Source of the DNA: Roseiarcus sp963732155
Lineage (GTDB): Bacteria > Pseudomonadota > Alphaproteobacteria > Rhizobiales > Beijerinckiaceae
Direction: 5' to 3'
Assembly: GCA_963732155.1 (NCBI GenBank)
Contig: CAVSYB010000006.1
Location: 186,001-250,000 of the forward strand
Length of the DNA: 64,000 nt
Part shown: one piece after another, positions 52,349-60,592 of the stretch
Numbering within the stretch: the first letter of the stretch is position 1
Layout of the letters: every line of letters begins with the position of its first letter
Notes under the pieces: generated by a model
The model's input: only the letters and a program-made list of their open reading frames with translations
Databases searched by the model: none
Told to the model about the DNA's origin: nothing
Position numbers and translations under genes: made by a program

Positions 52349-52598
52349 CCTATTTCCTCCCGGTTTGAGGCGACATGGATGCCGCTCTCGGCGGGGCCGG
52401 AGGCCGCGCGACGCGCGCTCCTTCGCCCCGAAGTTTCCCAGACGCGTCGCCGACCCGTCGTGGACGCGCGGCACTGTAGCGGGCAATTGGCCGGTCGTGA
52501 AGCCGACCGCGCCGCCGGCGCACAACAGGCGCGCGAGGTGGGCGGCGGCGCCTGAAAACATCCGCCGCCCGGCGCCGAGAGGCCGCCGCCGGCGTGAG

Positions 52599-52615
52599 TG
52601 TTGACTCAGTCAACA
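52599..52615. promoter_or_regulatory. 17-bp palindromic operator upstream of MarR-GNAT gene
   Basis: TGTTGACTCAGTCAACA is a perfect 8+1+8 palindrome, 45 bases before the MarR-GNAT start and in the 312-base divergent gap shared with the ABC transporter. TTGACT inside it can serve as a -35 box. It has the form of a MarR-family operator and could control both directions. Confidence 0.6.
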
Positions 52616-52660
52616 TAGCCGGATACCTCTTGACCTCATGCATCGGCGGCGGATGACCTG

Positions 52661-53593
52661 ATGGACGCGATCGGCGCGCTGCGGCGCTTCAACCGGTTCT
52701 ATACGCGCGAGCTCGGCCTGCTCGACGAGCGCCTGAACCGCAGCCCGTTTTCGCTGACCGAAGCGCGGGTGCTCTACGAGCTCGCCCACCGCGCTTCGCC
52801 GACCGCCGCGGAAATCGCCCGCGATCTTTCGCTCGATCCGGCTCAGCTCAGTCGCATCCTGAAGCGATTCACGACGCGCCGTCTGGTCGGAAGCGCGCCG
52901 AGCGCGGCGCACGCCAAGCGCATGCTGCTGTCGCTGACGCCGGCGGGACGCCAAGCCTTCGGCGCACTCGAACGGGCGACCGTCGCGCAGATCGGCGCCA
53001 TGCTGGCGCCGCTCGACGAAGTCGCGCGCCGGCGTCTGATCGGCGCAACGCGCGCCGTCGAAGAGGCGCTGACCGCGCCCCGCTCGCCGGGCGCCGAATT
53101 CACCTTGAGACCTCCCGAGGCCGGCGATCTCGGCTGGGTCATCCACCGCCAGGCCGCGCTCTACGCCAGCGAATACGGCTGGGACTGGACCTTCGAGGGC
53201 CTGGTCGCCGAAATCCTCGGCGGCTTCGTCAAGACTTTCGATCCCGCCGGCGAACAGGCCTGGATCGCCGAGCGCGCCGGCGAGATCGTCGGCTCGGCCT
53301 TCCTGATGCGCGGCGACGACGCGGCCACGGGCAAGCTGCGCCTGCTCTATGTCGAAGCGAGCGCGCGCCGGCTCGGCATCGGCGCGGCCCTCATCGAGGC
53401 CTGCGTGTCGCGGGCGAAGGAGGTCGGGTATCGCCGCCTGACGCTATGGACCAACGACGTGCTGACCTCCGCTCGCCGCCTTTACGAGGCGGCCGGCTTC
53501 AGGCTGGTCGGCGAAAAGCCGCATCGCTCGTTCGGCAAGCCCCTGGTCGGTCAGACCTTCGCGCTCGACCTCGGCTCGCCCGGCGCCCCCTGA
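52661..53593 (+). CDS. MarR HTH regulator fused to GNAT acetyltransferase
   Basis: A 310-residue two-domain protein. Residues 1-145 are a MarR winged helix (FSLTEARVLYELAHR, TAAEIARDLSLDPAQLSRIL). Residues 150-305 are a GNAT domain with the acetyl-CoA loop YVEASARRLGIGAALIEAC and the LYEAAGFRLVGEKPHRSFG end. This fusion is a known family whose acetyl targets are mostly unknown. The next gene is the RubisCO-like protein, 80 bases on in the same direction; the divergent neighbour is the ABC transporter. Confidence 0.94.
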   Translation: MDAIGALRRFNRFYTRELGLLDERLNRSPFSLTEARVLYELAHRASPTAAEIARDLSLDPAQLSRILKRFTTRRLVGSAPSAAHAKRMLLSLTPAGRQAFGALERATVAQIGAMLAPLDEVARRRLIGATRAVEEALTAPRSPGAEFTLRPPEAGDLGWVIHRQAALYASEYGWDWTFEGLVAEILGGFVKTFDPAGEQAWIAERAGEIVGSAFLMRGDDAATGKLRLLYVEASARRLGIGAALIEACVSRAKEVGYRRLTLWTNDVLTSARRLYEAAGFRLVGEKPHRSFGKPLVGQTFALDLGSPGAP

Positions 53594-53673
53594 CGCCGGC
53601 CTCGACCGACCAAAAGCCCATTGCGCGAGCCGGTCGATCCGGGCCATCAAGGCGAACCGAGCGGGAGGCCGGA

Positions 53674-54789
53674 TTGTCGGGACGACTGATTGCATCCTAC
53701 CGCGTCCGCAGCGACGCGCGCGCGATCGAGGCCCGCGCGCGCGACATCGCCATCGAACAGAGCGTGGAAATGCCGTTGTCGGCGGTGCGCGAGGCTTCGA
53801 TCCTCTCCGACGTCGTCGGCGAGGTGGCCGGGATCGAGGATCGCGGCGACGGCTGGTTCGACGTCGAAATCGCGCTCGCCGCCTCGACCGTCGGCGCCGA
53901 CGCCGGCCAGCTCGTCAATATGCTGTTCGGCAACACTTCGCTGCATGACGACGTCGTTCTCCACGACGCCCGCTTGCCGGCCGAGCTGCTGGCTGCGTTC
54001 GGCGGCCCTGCGCAAGGCCTGGCGGAGCTTCGCCGGCGGGCGGACGCGCCTCATCGCGCCCTCACCTGCTCGGCGCTGAAACCGCAGGGGTTGGCGCCCG
54101 ACGCGCTCGCCGGACTGGCGTTCGAACTGGCGCTCGGCGGCCTCGATTTCATCAAGGACGACCACGGTCTGGCCGACCAACGTTACAGTCCGTTCGCCGA
54201 TCGCCTGCGCGCCTGCGCCAGGGCGGTGCGCCGCGCCGCCGCCATCACCGGGCGTCCCACCCGTTACGCGCCGAGTCTGTGCGGCCATTTCGCCGAGATG
54301 GACCGCCAGATCGGCCTCGCCCGCGAGGAGGGCGTCGACACGGTGATGATCGCGCCGATGATCGCCGGCGCTTCGACCTTGCACGCTCTGGCGCGGGCGC
54401 ATCCCGATTTCGTCTTTCTGACCCATCCGACGATGGCCGGCGCGGCGCGCCTCGCCCCCGCCCTGCTGGCGCGGCTGTTCCGGCTGTTCGGCGCGGGCGC
54501 CGCGATCTTTCCCAACTACGGCGGCCGTTTCGGCTATTCGCGCGAGACCTGCGCGCTGATCGCCGCCGCGTTGCGCGAGCCGTGGGGCGATCTGCGCGCC
54601 AGCGCGCCGGCGCCGGCGGGCGGCATGACGTTGCAGCGCGTCCCGGAATTGCTGCGCTTCTACGGCAAAGATGCGATGCTGCTGATCGGCGGCGCGCTGC
54701 TGTCGGCGCCCCGCGACGAGCTCGCCGCCGAGACCGCCGGCTTCGTGCGCGCGGTGGAGAGGCATGAATATGGAAAAACCGACGCCTGA
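53674..54789 (+). CDS. RubisCO-like protein (form IV)
   Basis: A 371-residue RubisCO superfamily protein. Start TTG 53674 follows GCGGGAGG; the frame upstream is the shadow of the GNAT gene. Recognised parts are QLVNMLFGNTSLHDDV, ALKPQGLAPDALA (loop 1 Lys), GGLDFIKDDHGLADQRYSPF and PMIAGASTLHAL. IKDDH has His where RubisCO has the metal-ligand Glu; the carbamylated Lys and first Asp are kept. The loop-6 Lys of carboxylating RubisCO is not seen. Overlap with a cupin gene suggests 5-methylthioribulose-1-phosphate isomerase as in Rhodospirillum rubrum (inference). Confidence 0.9.
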   Translation: MSGRLIASYRVRSDARAIEARARDIAIEQSVEMPLSAVREASILSDVVGEVAGIEDRGDGWFDVEIALAASTVGADAGQLVNMLFGNTSLHDDVVLHDARLPAELLAAFGGPAQGLAELRRRADAPHRALTCSALKPQGLAPDALAGLAFELALGGLDFIKDDHGLADQRYSPFADRLRACARAVRRAAAITGRPTRYAPSLCGHFAEMDRQIGLAREEGVDTVMIAPMIAGASTLHALARAHPDFVFLTHPTMAGAARLAPALLARLFRLFGAGAAIFPNYGGRFGYSRETCALIAAALREPWGDLRASAPAPAGGMTLQRVPELLRFYGKDAMLLIGGALLSAPRDELAAETAGFVRAVERHEYGKTDA

Positions 54790-55273
54790 CGCCGCGTCTG
54801 AACCCCCGCGCCTGCGCGCCTCGCAAGGCCACGGTCGCTGGGCCGACGTGGATTTGCGCCTCTACAAGCAGGAGGACGCGGCGCCGTACAAGGCGGTGTC
54901 GCGGCAGGTGCTGTTCTCCGATCCGCGCCTCAAGGGCGAGCTGCGCTATTTCGAGGTGGCGCCGGGCGGCTATTCGACGCTGGAGCGCCACGAGCACATG
55001 CATGCGGTGATGATCCTGCGCGGCGCGGGCCGCGTGCTGGTCGGCGCCGCCGTCCACGCGGTCGAGCCGCACGACCTCGTCACCGTCCCGCCATGGACCT
55101 GGCACCAGTTCCGCGCGACGCCGGACCAGCCGCTCGGCTTCCTCTGCCTCGTCGACGCGGCGCGCGACCGCCCGCAACTGCCGACCCCGGAAGAGCTCGT
55201 GGCGCTGCGCGCCGATCCGGCGATCGCCAACTTTCTCGACGGCGAGGACGCCTGGCGTCGCGAGGAGAAATAA
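54764..55273 (+). CDS. Cupin protein, probable methylthioxylulose-5-phosphate methylsulfurylase
   Basis: A 169-residue single-cupin protein. The metal motif is GYSTLERHEHMHAVMILRGAG in which the His and Glu residues (ERHEHMH) bind the metal, and the second cupin motif is VPPWTWHQFRA. It overlaps the RubisCO-like gene by 26 bases, so the two are co-translated. In R. rubrum the cupin of the methylthioadenosine-isoprenoid shunt removes methanethiol from 1-methylthioxylulose 5-phosphate to give 1-deoxyxylulose 5-phosphate. That assignment is by analogy. Confidence 0.88.
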   Translation: MNMEKPTPDAASEPPRLRASQGHGRWADVDLRLYKQEDAAPYKAVSRQVLFSDPRLKGELRYFEVAPGGYSTLERHEHMHAVMILRGAGRVLVGAAVHAVEPHDLVTVPPWTWHQFRATPDQPLGFLCLVDAARDRPQLPTPEELVALRADPAIANFLDGEDAWRREEK

Positions 55274-55384
55274 CCGCGCCATCCCGTAACCGAGGATCGG
55301 GTTCTTCTCTTCGGTCGTCTGTCCCTTCACGACGCGCCATGGGGGCCGGGCAAGAGAGCGGGAGCCGAGCGACGGGGGGTCGAA

Positions 55385-55570
55385 ATGGAAGTCGTAATCG
55401 TCGGGATCATGAAATTGCTCGAAGAGGGCGGGATTGGCGTCGCCTTGAAAGCGCTGGGAGGCCTGGCGCTGATGGACTGGGTGAGGCAAAACCCGCAGAT
55501 CGCGATCGGCGCGCTGTCGGTCGTCGTCGTCGGAATCGCCGCGAGCGTGACGAAAGCCCGCCAGACCTGA
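55385..55570 (+). CDS. Possible small membrane protein
   Basis: A 61-residue frame with a GGGGGGT ribosome-binding site before ATG 55385. It has one or two hydrophobic stretches (GIGVALKALGGLALM and IAIGALSVVVVGIAAS). No homologue is recognised. It lies in the 440-base gap after the cupin gene, which otherwise shows nothing. Plausible but not certain. Confidence 0.4.
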   Translation: MEVVIVGIMKLLEEGGIGVALKALGGLALMDWVRQNPQIAIGALSVVVVGIAASVTKARQT

Positions 55571-55713
55571 AATCTCCGGCGTCGCGCAGACGAGGCGCGT
55601 CATCGCGAGGAATGCGCGCGAAGGCCGAAGGTCAGGCCGCCGGCGCGCGGCTCCGGTCCGGCGGTTGACATCGATCAAGGCCGGAGCCTCGCATCGATGT
55701 TGATATCGCTCTC

Positions 55714-57273
55714 ATGAGCACGCAAAGTTTCGACGCCGTCGTGATCGGCTCCGGCCTCGGCGGCCTGACGGCCGCCGCGTTGATGGCCAAGGCCGGCCGC
55801 AAGGTCTGCGTGATCGAGCGCAATCACAGCGTCGGCGGCGCCGCCTCGGTATTCAAAAAAGGCGCCCTGACCATCGAGCCGGCGCTGCACCAGACCGCCG
55901 ATCCGCGCGACCCGCGCGAGCCCAAGCACGAAATCCTCAAGGAGCTCGGCCTGCTCGACGAGATCGAATGGATTCCCGTCTCGCCGTTCTTTTCGGTGCG
56001 CGGCGGACCGGTCGGCGAAACGTTCGAACTGCCGGTCGGTTTCGAGGCGGCGCGCGAGGCGATGGCGCGCCGCTTTCCGGCGAGCCGGGCGGGCAGCGAT
56101 CGGTTGCTCGCGCTGATGGAGAGAATGCAGGCCGGCGTCGCCGACCTCAGCCGCGCGCGCGACGAGCACTCCCTCGGCCGGCTGTTGCGCGGCGCCCTCG
56201 AGTTGCGCTCGCTGATCGGCGACTGGCGCGCCTCGCTCGACGACGTGTTGACGCGCACGCTCGGCGCGCACGAGGCGGCCAAGTTCGGCGTCGCCGGCAA
56301 TCTCGGCTATTATGCCGACGATCCGCGCCGCATGTGGTGGGTGTTTTTCGCGATGGCGCAGGGCGGATTCCTGAGCGTCGGCGGCGTGTTCATCAAAGGC
56401 GGGTCGCGCACGCTGAGCATGAAGCTCGCCAAAGTCGTGACCAAGGCCGGCGGTGCGGTCCTGCTCGGCCGCGAGGCGATCGGCGTCGAACTCGACGCGG
56501 CGGGCCGCGCGGCGTTCGTGCGCCACGTCAATCCGAAAACTCCGGAAGCGGTGGAGCGCGTCGGCGCGAAAGTCGTGCTCGCCAATTGCGCGCCCGACGT
56601 TCTGGCGGGCCTGCTCGGAGCGCCGCAGCGTGGCGCCGTCGAGCGCGCCTACGGGGCGCGCGCGGTTTCAACGTCGCTGTTTTCGGCGCATTTCGGCGTC
56701 AACGCGCCGCCCGCCACGTTCGGTCTTCAAGGCTTCGGATCGATGGCGCTGCCAGGCTGGATGGCCTCGCTGCGCCAGACCGCCGAATCCGCGACCCTGC
56801 TCGGCGCCGATCCGGGCGCCCGCCTGCCGGCCTATGGCGTCGTCAATTACGGGGCGATCGACAGCGGCGTTTCCGACGGCGGCCCGACGCTGGTCAGCGT
56901 CGTCGGCCTCGACCTCTTGAGCAATTGGGCGGCGCTGACGCCGCAGCAAGACAAGGACCGGCGCGAGCGCTGGCTCGACGCGTTCCAGGGCGCGCTCGAG
57001 CGCGACTATCCCGGCCTCGGCGGCGCAGTCGTCGAACGGTTGTTCCTCAGCGCGCGCTCGATGCGCAATTTCCTCAACACGCCCGACGGCGCGGTCTACG
57101 GCTTTGCGCCGACGCCGCCGCGGCGGGGCGTCTGGGCGGGCCTGCCGCGCTCGCCGCGCACGCCGGTCGCCGGCCTCTACCTCGCCTCCTCGTTCGGCGG
57201 CTCCGGCGGTTTCACCGGCGCGATGGTGTCGGGGGCGCAAGCGGCGCGCATGGCGATGCGCGAGCGCGGGTAG
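55714..57273 (+). CDS. CrtI/retinol saturase-like FAD-dependent oxidoreductase
   Basis: A 519-residue flavoprotein of the phytoene desaturase / carotenoid isomerase superfamily. The dinucleotide site is VVIGSGLGGLTAAALMAKAG with VIERNHSVGGAAS. The C-terminus has the FAD motif PVAGLYLASSFGGSGGFTGAMVSGAQAA (in part). It lacks neighbours for carotenoid synthesis (no crtB/crtE), so the substrate is open: a lipid or isoprenoid double bond is likely. Confidence 0.9.
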   Translation: MSTQSFDAVVIGSGLGGLTAAALMAKAGRKVCVIERNHSVGGAASVFKKGALTIEPALHQTADPRDPREPKHEILKELGLLDEIEWIPVSPFFSVRGGPVGETFELPVGFEAAREAMARRFPASRAGSDRLLALMERMQAGVADLSRARDEHSLGRLLRGALELRSLIGDWRASLDDVLTRTLGAHEAAKFGVAGNLGYYADDPRRMWWVFFAMAQGGFLSVGGVFIKGGSRTLSMKLAKVVTKAGGAVLLGREAIGVELDAAGRAAFVRHVNPKTPEAVERVGAKVVLANCAPDVLAGLLGAPQRGAVERAYGARAVSTSLFSAHFGVNAPPATFGLQGFGSMALPGWMASLRQTAESATLLGADPGARLPAYGVVNYGAIDSGVSDGGPTLVSVVGLDLLSNWAALTPQQDKDRRERWLDAFQGALERDYPGLGGAVVERLFLSARSMRNFLNTPDGAVYGFAPTPPRRGVWAGLPRSPRTPVAGLYLASSFGGSGGFTGAMVSGAQAARMAMRERG

Positions 57274-57326
57274 CGCGATCCGGTCGTTCCGCCGCGAGCC
57301 GGCGCGAGCCGCGCCGCCGGCGAGGA

Positions 57327-57713
57327 TCACTCGCAGTAGCGCCGGTCGTTGAACACGAAGCAATGCGCCTCGGGCGCCGCCCTCAGCCAGGAGACGTGGC
57401 GCGCATAACCCGGGACGTACGCCGCGCGACGCACGATCCTCGGCGCGGGCGCGACATCGACCTGAAAATTGATGTCCGTCGGCTGCGGCGCGCCGGCGGC
57501 GGCGTCCGTCGCGCTGGCGGTGGGCGTGAAGCTGATGCGGCAGCTCCCGTCGCGCTGCAGGGTGATGGCGATCGCCTTGGCGCAGCCGTCGCAAAGGATC
57601 GCCCTCGGCACGCGGCAGGCGTAATCGGCCCGCGCCGCGGTCGAAGCGAGCGGCGCTGCCGCCAGGGCGACGAAAGCGGCGATCAGGGTTCTCGAAGACA
57701 GGCGCCGGGGCAT
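57327..57713 (-). CDS. Small secreted Cys-containing protein, partner of caspase gene
   Basis: A 128-residue secreted protein: signal peptide (LIAAFVALAAAPLASTAARA) then CRVPRAILCDGCAKAIAITL with three Cys residues. The last 14 residues, EAHCFVFNDRRYCE, match the end of the upstream caspase-like protein (KAHCFSFNGNQYCE). A GTG at 57722 that overlaps the caspase stop (GTGA) is an alternative start and would couple them. Function unknown; co-expression with the caspase gene is likely. Confidence 0.75.
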   Translation of the reverse strand: MPRRLSSRTLIAAFVALAAAPLASTAARADYACRVPRAILCDGCAKAIAITLQRDGSCRISFTPTASATDAAAGAPQPTDINFQVDVAPAPRIVRRAAYVPGYARHVSWLRAAPEAHCFVFNDRRYCE

Positions 57714-57718
57714 CGTCG

Positions 57719-59677
57719 TCACTCGCAGTATTGGTTGCCGTTGAAGCTGAAACAATGCGCCTTCGACGCCGGCTCGTGCGCCTTCGGCGCGAGGTTGGCC
57801 GTCGTCTCGCGATGCGCGACGGGTCTGGAAATGCACAGGCCGGTGCGGCTGAGAATTTCGCCGCGCCCGCAGGCCTTGGCGACGCAGCGGCCACCCGTCT
57901 CGACTTCGCCGACCAAACATTCGGAGGGGCACAGGCGATCGCGCCTTCCCTTCAAATCGTCGAGGAGCGTGGCGCTCGGCGAGTCCGGCGCGGCCGTCAG
58001 CTTGGCGTATTGGGCGAACCTGGCGAGGCCGCGCCTGGTGGCGGCTGAACTCCAGTCGCCGTCATTGCCGGCATAGCATCCGAGCCGTTGCAATTCGGCC
58101 TGGATCGGCTGCACCAGGGCGATCTGCTCGGCGCCGAGCGCGTCGTGGCCGGTCGCCGGCGTCAGCGCCGCCGTCTGCTCCGCCGAACTGACCGCTTTGC
58201 GCGCCTCGGCGGCCTTCTGCGCCTCGGTCTGGGCGTCCGCCTTGGCCTGCGCGGCCGCCTCCTCGAGCCGCGCGACCTCGGCCTTCAGCGCCGCCGCGCG
58301 CTCCGCCTGGGCCTGCAATTCGCGCTCGGCGTTGTCCTTGGCGACCCGGTCGCGCTCGGCTGCCGCCTGATCCTCGGCCTTTTGCTTTTCGCGTTCCTTG
58401 GCGAGGGCCTCCTGCAACAGGCGGTCCCGCTCCAGCTGGCTCGCCGCCGCCTGCTGTTGTGCGATCTCGGCGCGCAGGGCGGCCTCGCGCTGCTGGCGCT
58501 CGTCGTCCGCCTTGGCGCGTTCGGTCTGCTGGCGCTTGTCGGCCTCGCTCTGCGCCTTGGCCTTGTCGCCGAGCGCCGCCGCCATCTGCTGGCGCTCGGC
58601 TTCGGCGGCGGCGAGCTTGGCCGCCAGGTCCTGCTCGCGCGCCAGCGCCTCGAGCGCGATCCGCTCGCGCTCAGCCTGCTCCTGCTGGAGTCGCGCCGCT
58701 TCCGCGGCGGCCTCGTCCGCCTTCTGCCGCGCCAACTGCTGCTCGGTCGCCTTCTGGCGCGCCTGCTGGTCGAGCAGGTCGAGCCGCGCCTTGGCGTCGG
58801 GCGCATAGAAGCTGCTGGGATAGCGGTTGAGGAATTCATGAATCGTATCGCCGTCGGCGCTGCCGCGAATGCGCGCCCAGATCGCCCGGTCGGTCTCTGC
58901 CTGGTTGAGGTAATATTCGCGCACCACGGAAATCGACAGCTCCGGCGATTGGCGCCCGTTGGTCGCCTGATAGACGTCCTCGCCGATGCGGCGGAACATC
59001 GCGCCGATCTCGAGCCCCGGCTCCTTGATCTCTTTCAAGAAGGCCTCGGAAAACGGGCTGTTGCGGCCGACCCCGTCGTTGGCGACGTCGTCGGCCTGCG
59101 TCGCGTAGACGACCACCATGCCTTGCGTCTTTTCGGGGCGCGAATAACCCTGCACGACGGGAATGTCGCGCGTGCTGCTGGTGATCGAGCGGGCGAATCG
59201 TTCGGCGAGCGGATTGTTGCGGCAGGCGTCCAGCACCAGCACGCGCACGCCGTTGGAACGCTCGAGCGCCGCTTTCACTTCGTCGACCGCCGTCATTTCG
59301 TAGCGAAGGCTGATTTCGTCCTCCAGGTCGGCGTCGACCGGCATGATGTAATTATGCCCCTGGAACTGCATGCCGTGGCCGGCGTAATAGAACAGCGCCG
59401 CGTCCGCCTTGGTCGAGGCCCGCGCGAATTGCGCCAGGGCCTGGTCCATTTGCCGTTTGTCGACGTCGATGGCGAGCGCGACCTCGAAGCCGATCGCGGT
59501 CAGCGCCTGGGCGACGTCGGCAGCGTCATTGGCCGGATTGGCCAGCGCGGGCGTGTTCTTGTATTTCGCATTGCCGATGATCAGCGCGACGCGCTTGTCG
59601 GCGAAGCTCGGCGCGAGCTGCATCAGCAGCGCGACGCAAACCATCGAAAGCAGCAGAAAGAACGAGCGTTTTCGCAT
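57719..59677 (-). CDS. Secreted caspase-like (C14) peptidase with long coiled coil
   Basis: A 652-residue exported protein. Residues 1-27 are a signal peptide (LLLSMVCVALLMQLAPSFA-D). The C14 caspase domain (28-265) holds the catalytic dyad: His101 in YYAGHGMQ and Cys152 in LDACRNNP. Residues about 310-525 form an Ala/Glu/Gln/Arg-rich coiled coil. A peptidoglycan-binding-like or adhesive C-terminal part (IQAELQRLGCYAGNDGDW, CGRGEILSRTGLC) follows and the chain ends AHCFSFNGNQYCE. The start is ATG 59677. It likely acts in the periplasm; substrates unknown. Confidence 0.9.
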   Translation of the reverse strand: MRKRSFFLLLSMVCVALLMQLAPSFADKRVALIIGNAKYKNTPALANPANDAADVAQALTAIGFEVALAIDVDKRQMDQALAQFARASTKADAALFYYAGHGMQFQGHNYIMPVDADLEDEISLRYEMTAVDEVKAALERSNGVRVLVLDACRNNPLAERFARSITSSTRDIPVVQGYSRPEKTQGMVVVYATQADDVANDGVGRNSPFSEAFLKEIKEPGLEIGAMFRRIGEDVYQATNGRQSPELSISVVREYYLNQAETDRAIWARIRGSADGDTIHEFLNRYPSSFYAPDAKARLDLLDQQARQKATEQQLARQKADEAAAEAARLQQEQAERERIALEALAREQDLAAKLAAAEAERQQMAAALGDKAKAQSEADKRQQTERAKADDERQQREAALRAEIAQQQAAASQLERDRLLQEALAKEREKQKAEDQAAAERDRVAKDNAERELQAQAERAAALKAEVARLEEAAAQAKADAQTEAQKAAEARKAVSSAEQTAALTPATGHDALGAEQIALVQPIQAELQRLGCYAGNDGDWSSAATRRGLARFAQYAKLTAAPDSPSATLLDDLKGRRDRLCPSECLVGEVETGGRCVAKACGRGEILSRTGLCISRPVAHRETTANLAPKAHEPASKAHCFSFNGNQYCE

Positions 59678-60157
59678 CGTGGAAATCGCCTGAACCTCAG
59701 CGCCGCCGGCGGCGACGAAGACCCCTCCTCCGGCCCGGGCCGCGAACGCCACCCCGGTCGGCCTCGCCTTTCGATCTAATCCCTGGCGCCGCGTCAAGCC
59801 AACCGAAAAATGGCGCCGGACTCTTCGGCTCCGCACAATAGCCGCCCGTATTTACGGTCTGCGAGGGGTCCGCGAGGGGCCGGAGGGAGGCGTAGCAAGC
59901 CCCGACCTCGTCTTTCCGGTACGCCGACGACAAACCCGGAACGACAGGGCGGTTGTCGCGCAAGCGCAAAACCCGCCGCTCCGACCGCGCTTTCGCGAGT
60001 CGGCGGACTGGCGCGCGATCGCGCGGATGTGTAGAAACAGCGCGGCGGCCGCCGGGATCAAACGCCGTGAAGGCTGCGGTGCAACCGCGGGACTTTCCCG
60101 TCCGCGACCGACGAGCGCGGCGACGTCCGCGCCGTTGGAATCCGGGGGAGAGAACCC
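59678..60157. other. 480-base gene-free gap
   Basis: This divergent gap between the caspase gene and the small secreted protein gene contains no supported ORF. It is GC-rich and could fold extensively, but I recognise no riboswitch, tRNA or known small RNA, and no repeat from elsewhere in the window. It must hold the promoters of both genes. Confidence 0.5.
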
Positions 60158-60523
60158 ATGCGCGACTTTCACCGAAGATCATTCTCCCTGGTCGCCGCTC
60201 TCATCGCCTCGGCGTTGATCGCCGGCTCCGCCAGCGCCCAGACGCCGGCTGCCAAGGCGCCGAAGAAGCCGAAGGGATCGGTCGTCGTCCAGGTCACCAA
60301 CTCGCGCGCCGTCGCGCTCAGCGAACTCGACGCGACGCCGTCCGGCCTGTTCATCCCCAAAGCGATCGTGAAGAACCTCGCGCCGGGCAAAAAGACCACG
60401 ACGACGGTCGCCACCGACCAGGACTGCGTCTACGACCTGCATGGCATTTACGCCGACGGATCGACCACCAATTCGACGAGCGTCGATATTTGCAAGGATC
60501 AGAACGTCAATCTCGTCGAGTGA
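60158..60523 (+). CDS. Small secreted hypothetical protein
   Basis: A 121-residue exported protein: signal peptide RRSFSLVAALIASALIAGSASA-QT, then a Lys/Pro-rich linker (AKAPKKPKGS) and a compact beta-type domain (VVVQVTNSRAVALSELDA, YDLHGIYADGSTTNS) with two Cys residues. The ribosome-binding site GGGGGAGAG precedes the ATG. Function unknown; a type I recall in Rhizobiales. Confidence 0.82.
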   Translation: MRDFHRRSFSLVAALIASALIAGSASAQTPAAKAPKKPKGSVVVQVTNSRAVALSELDATPSGLFIPKAIVKNLAPGKKTTTTVATDQDCVYDLHGIYADGSTTNSTSVDICKDQNVNLVE

Positions 60524-60592
60524 CCGGCGGCGGCGCGAATTGGAGTCCCCCGCCGGGGCGGACGCGATGACCCCCGCCGTCCCCGACGGCGA

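Noticed and set aside
55968..58076. 702-codon plus-strand frame over the CrtI-like and caspase genes
   Set aside because: Out-of-frame shadow rich in Arg/Ala/Gly; the two overlapped genes have clear domains.
57719..59677. Caspase gene as part of a CBASS/gasdermin-type defence system
   Set aside because: It has a signal peptide and no gasdermin, cyclase or sensor partner; a periplasmic role fits better.
59860..60157. Possible cobalamin or other riboswitch before the small secreted gene
   Set aside because: A GGTGCAACCGCGGGAC stretch caught the eye, but the conserved B12-box and core helices are absent.
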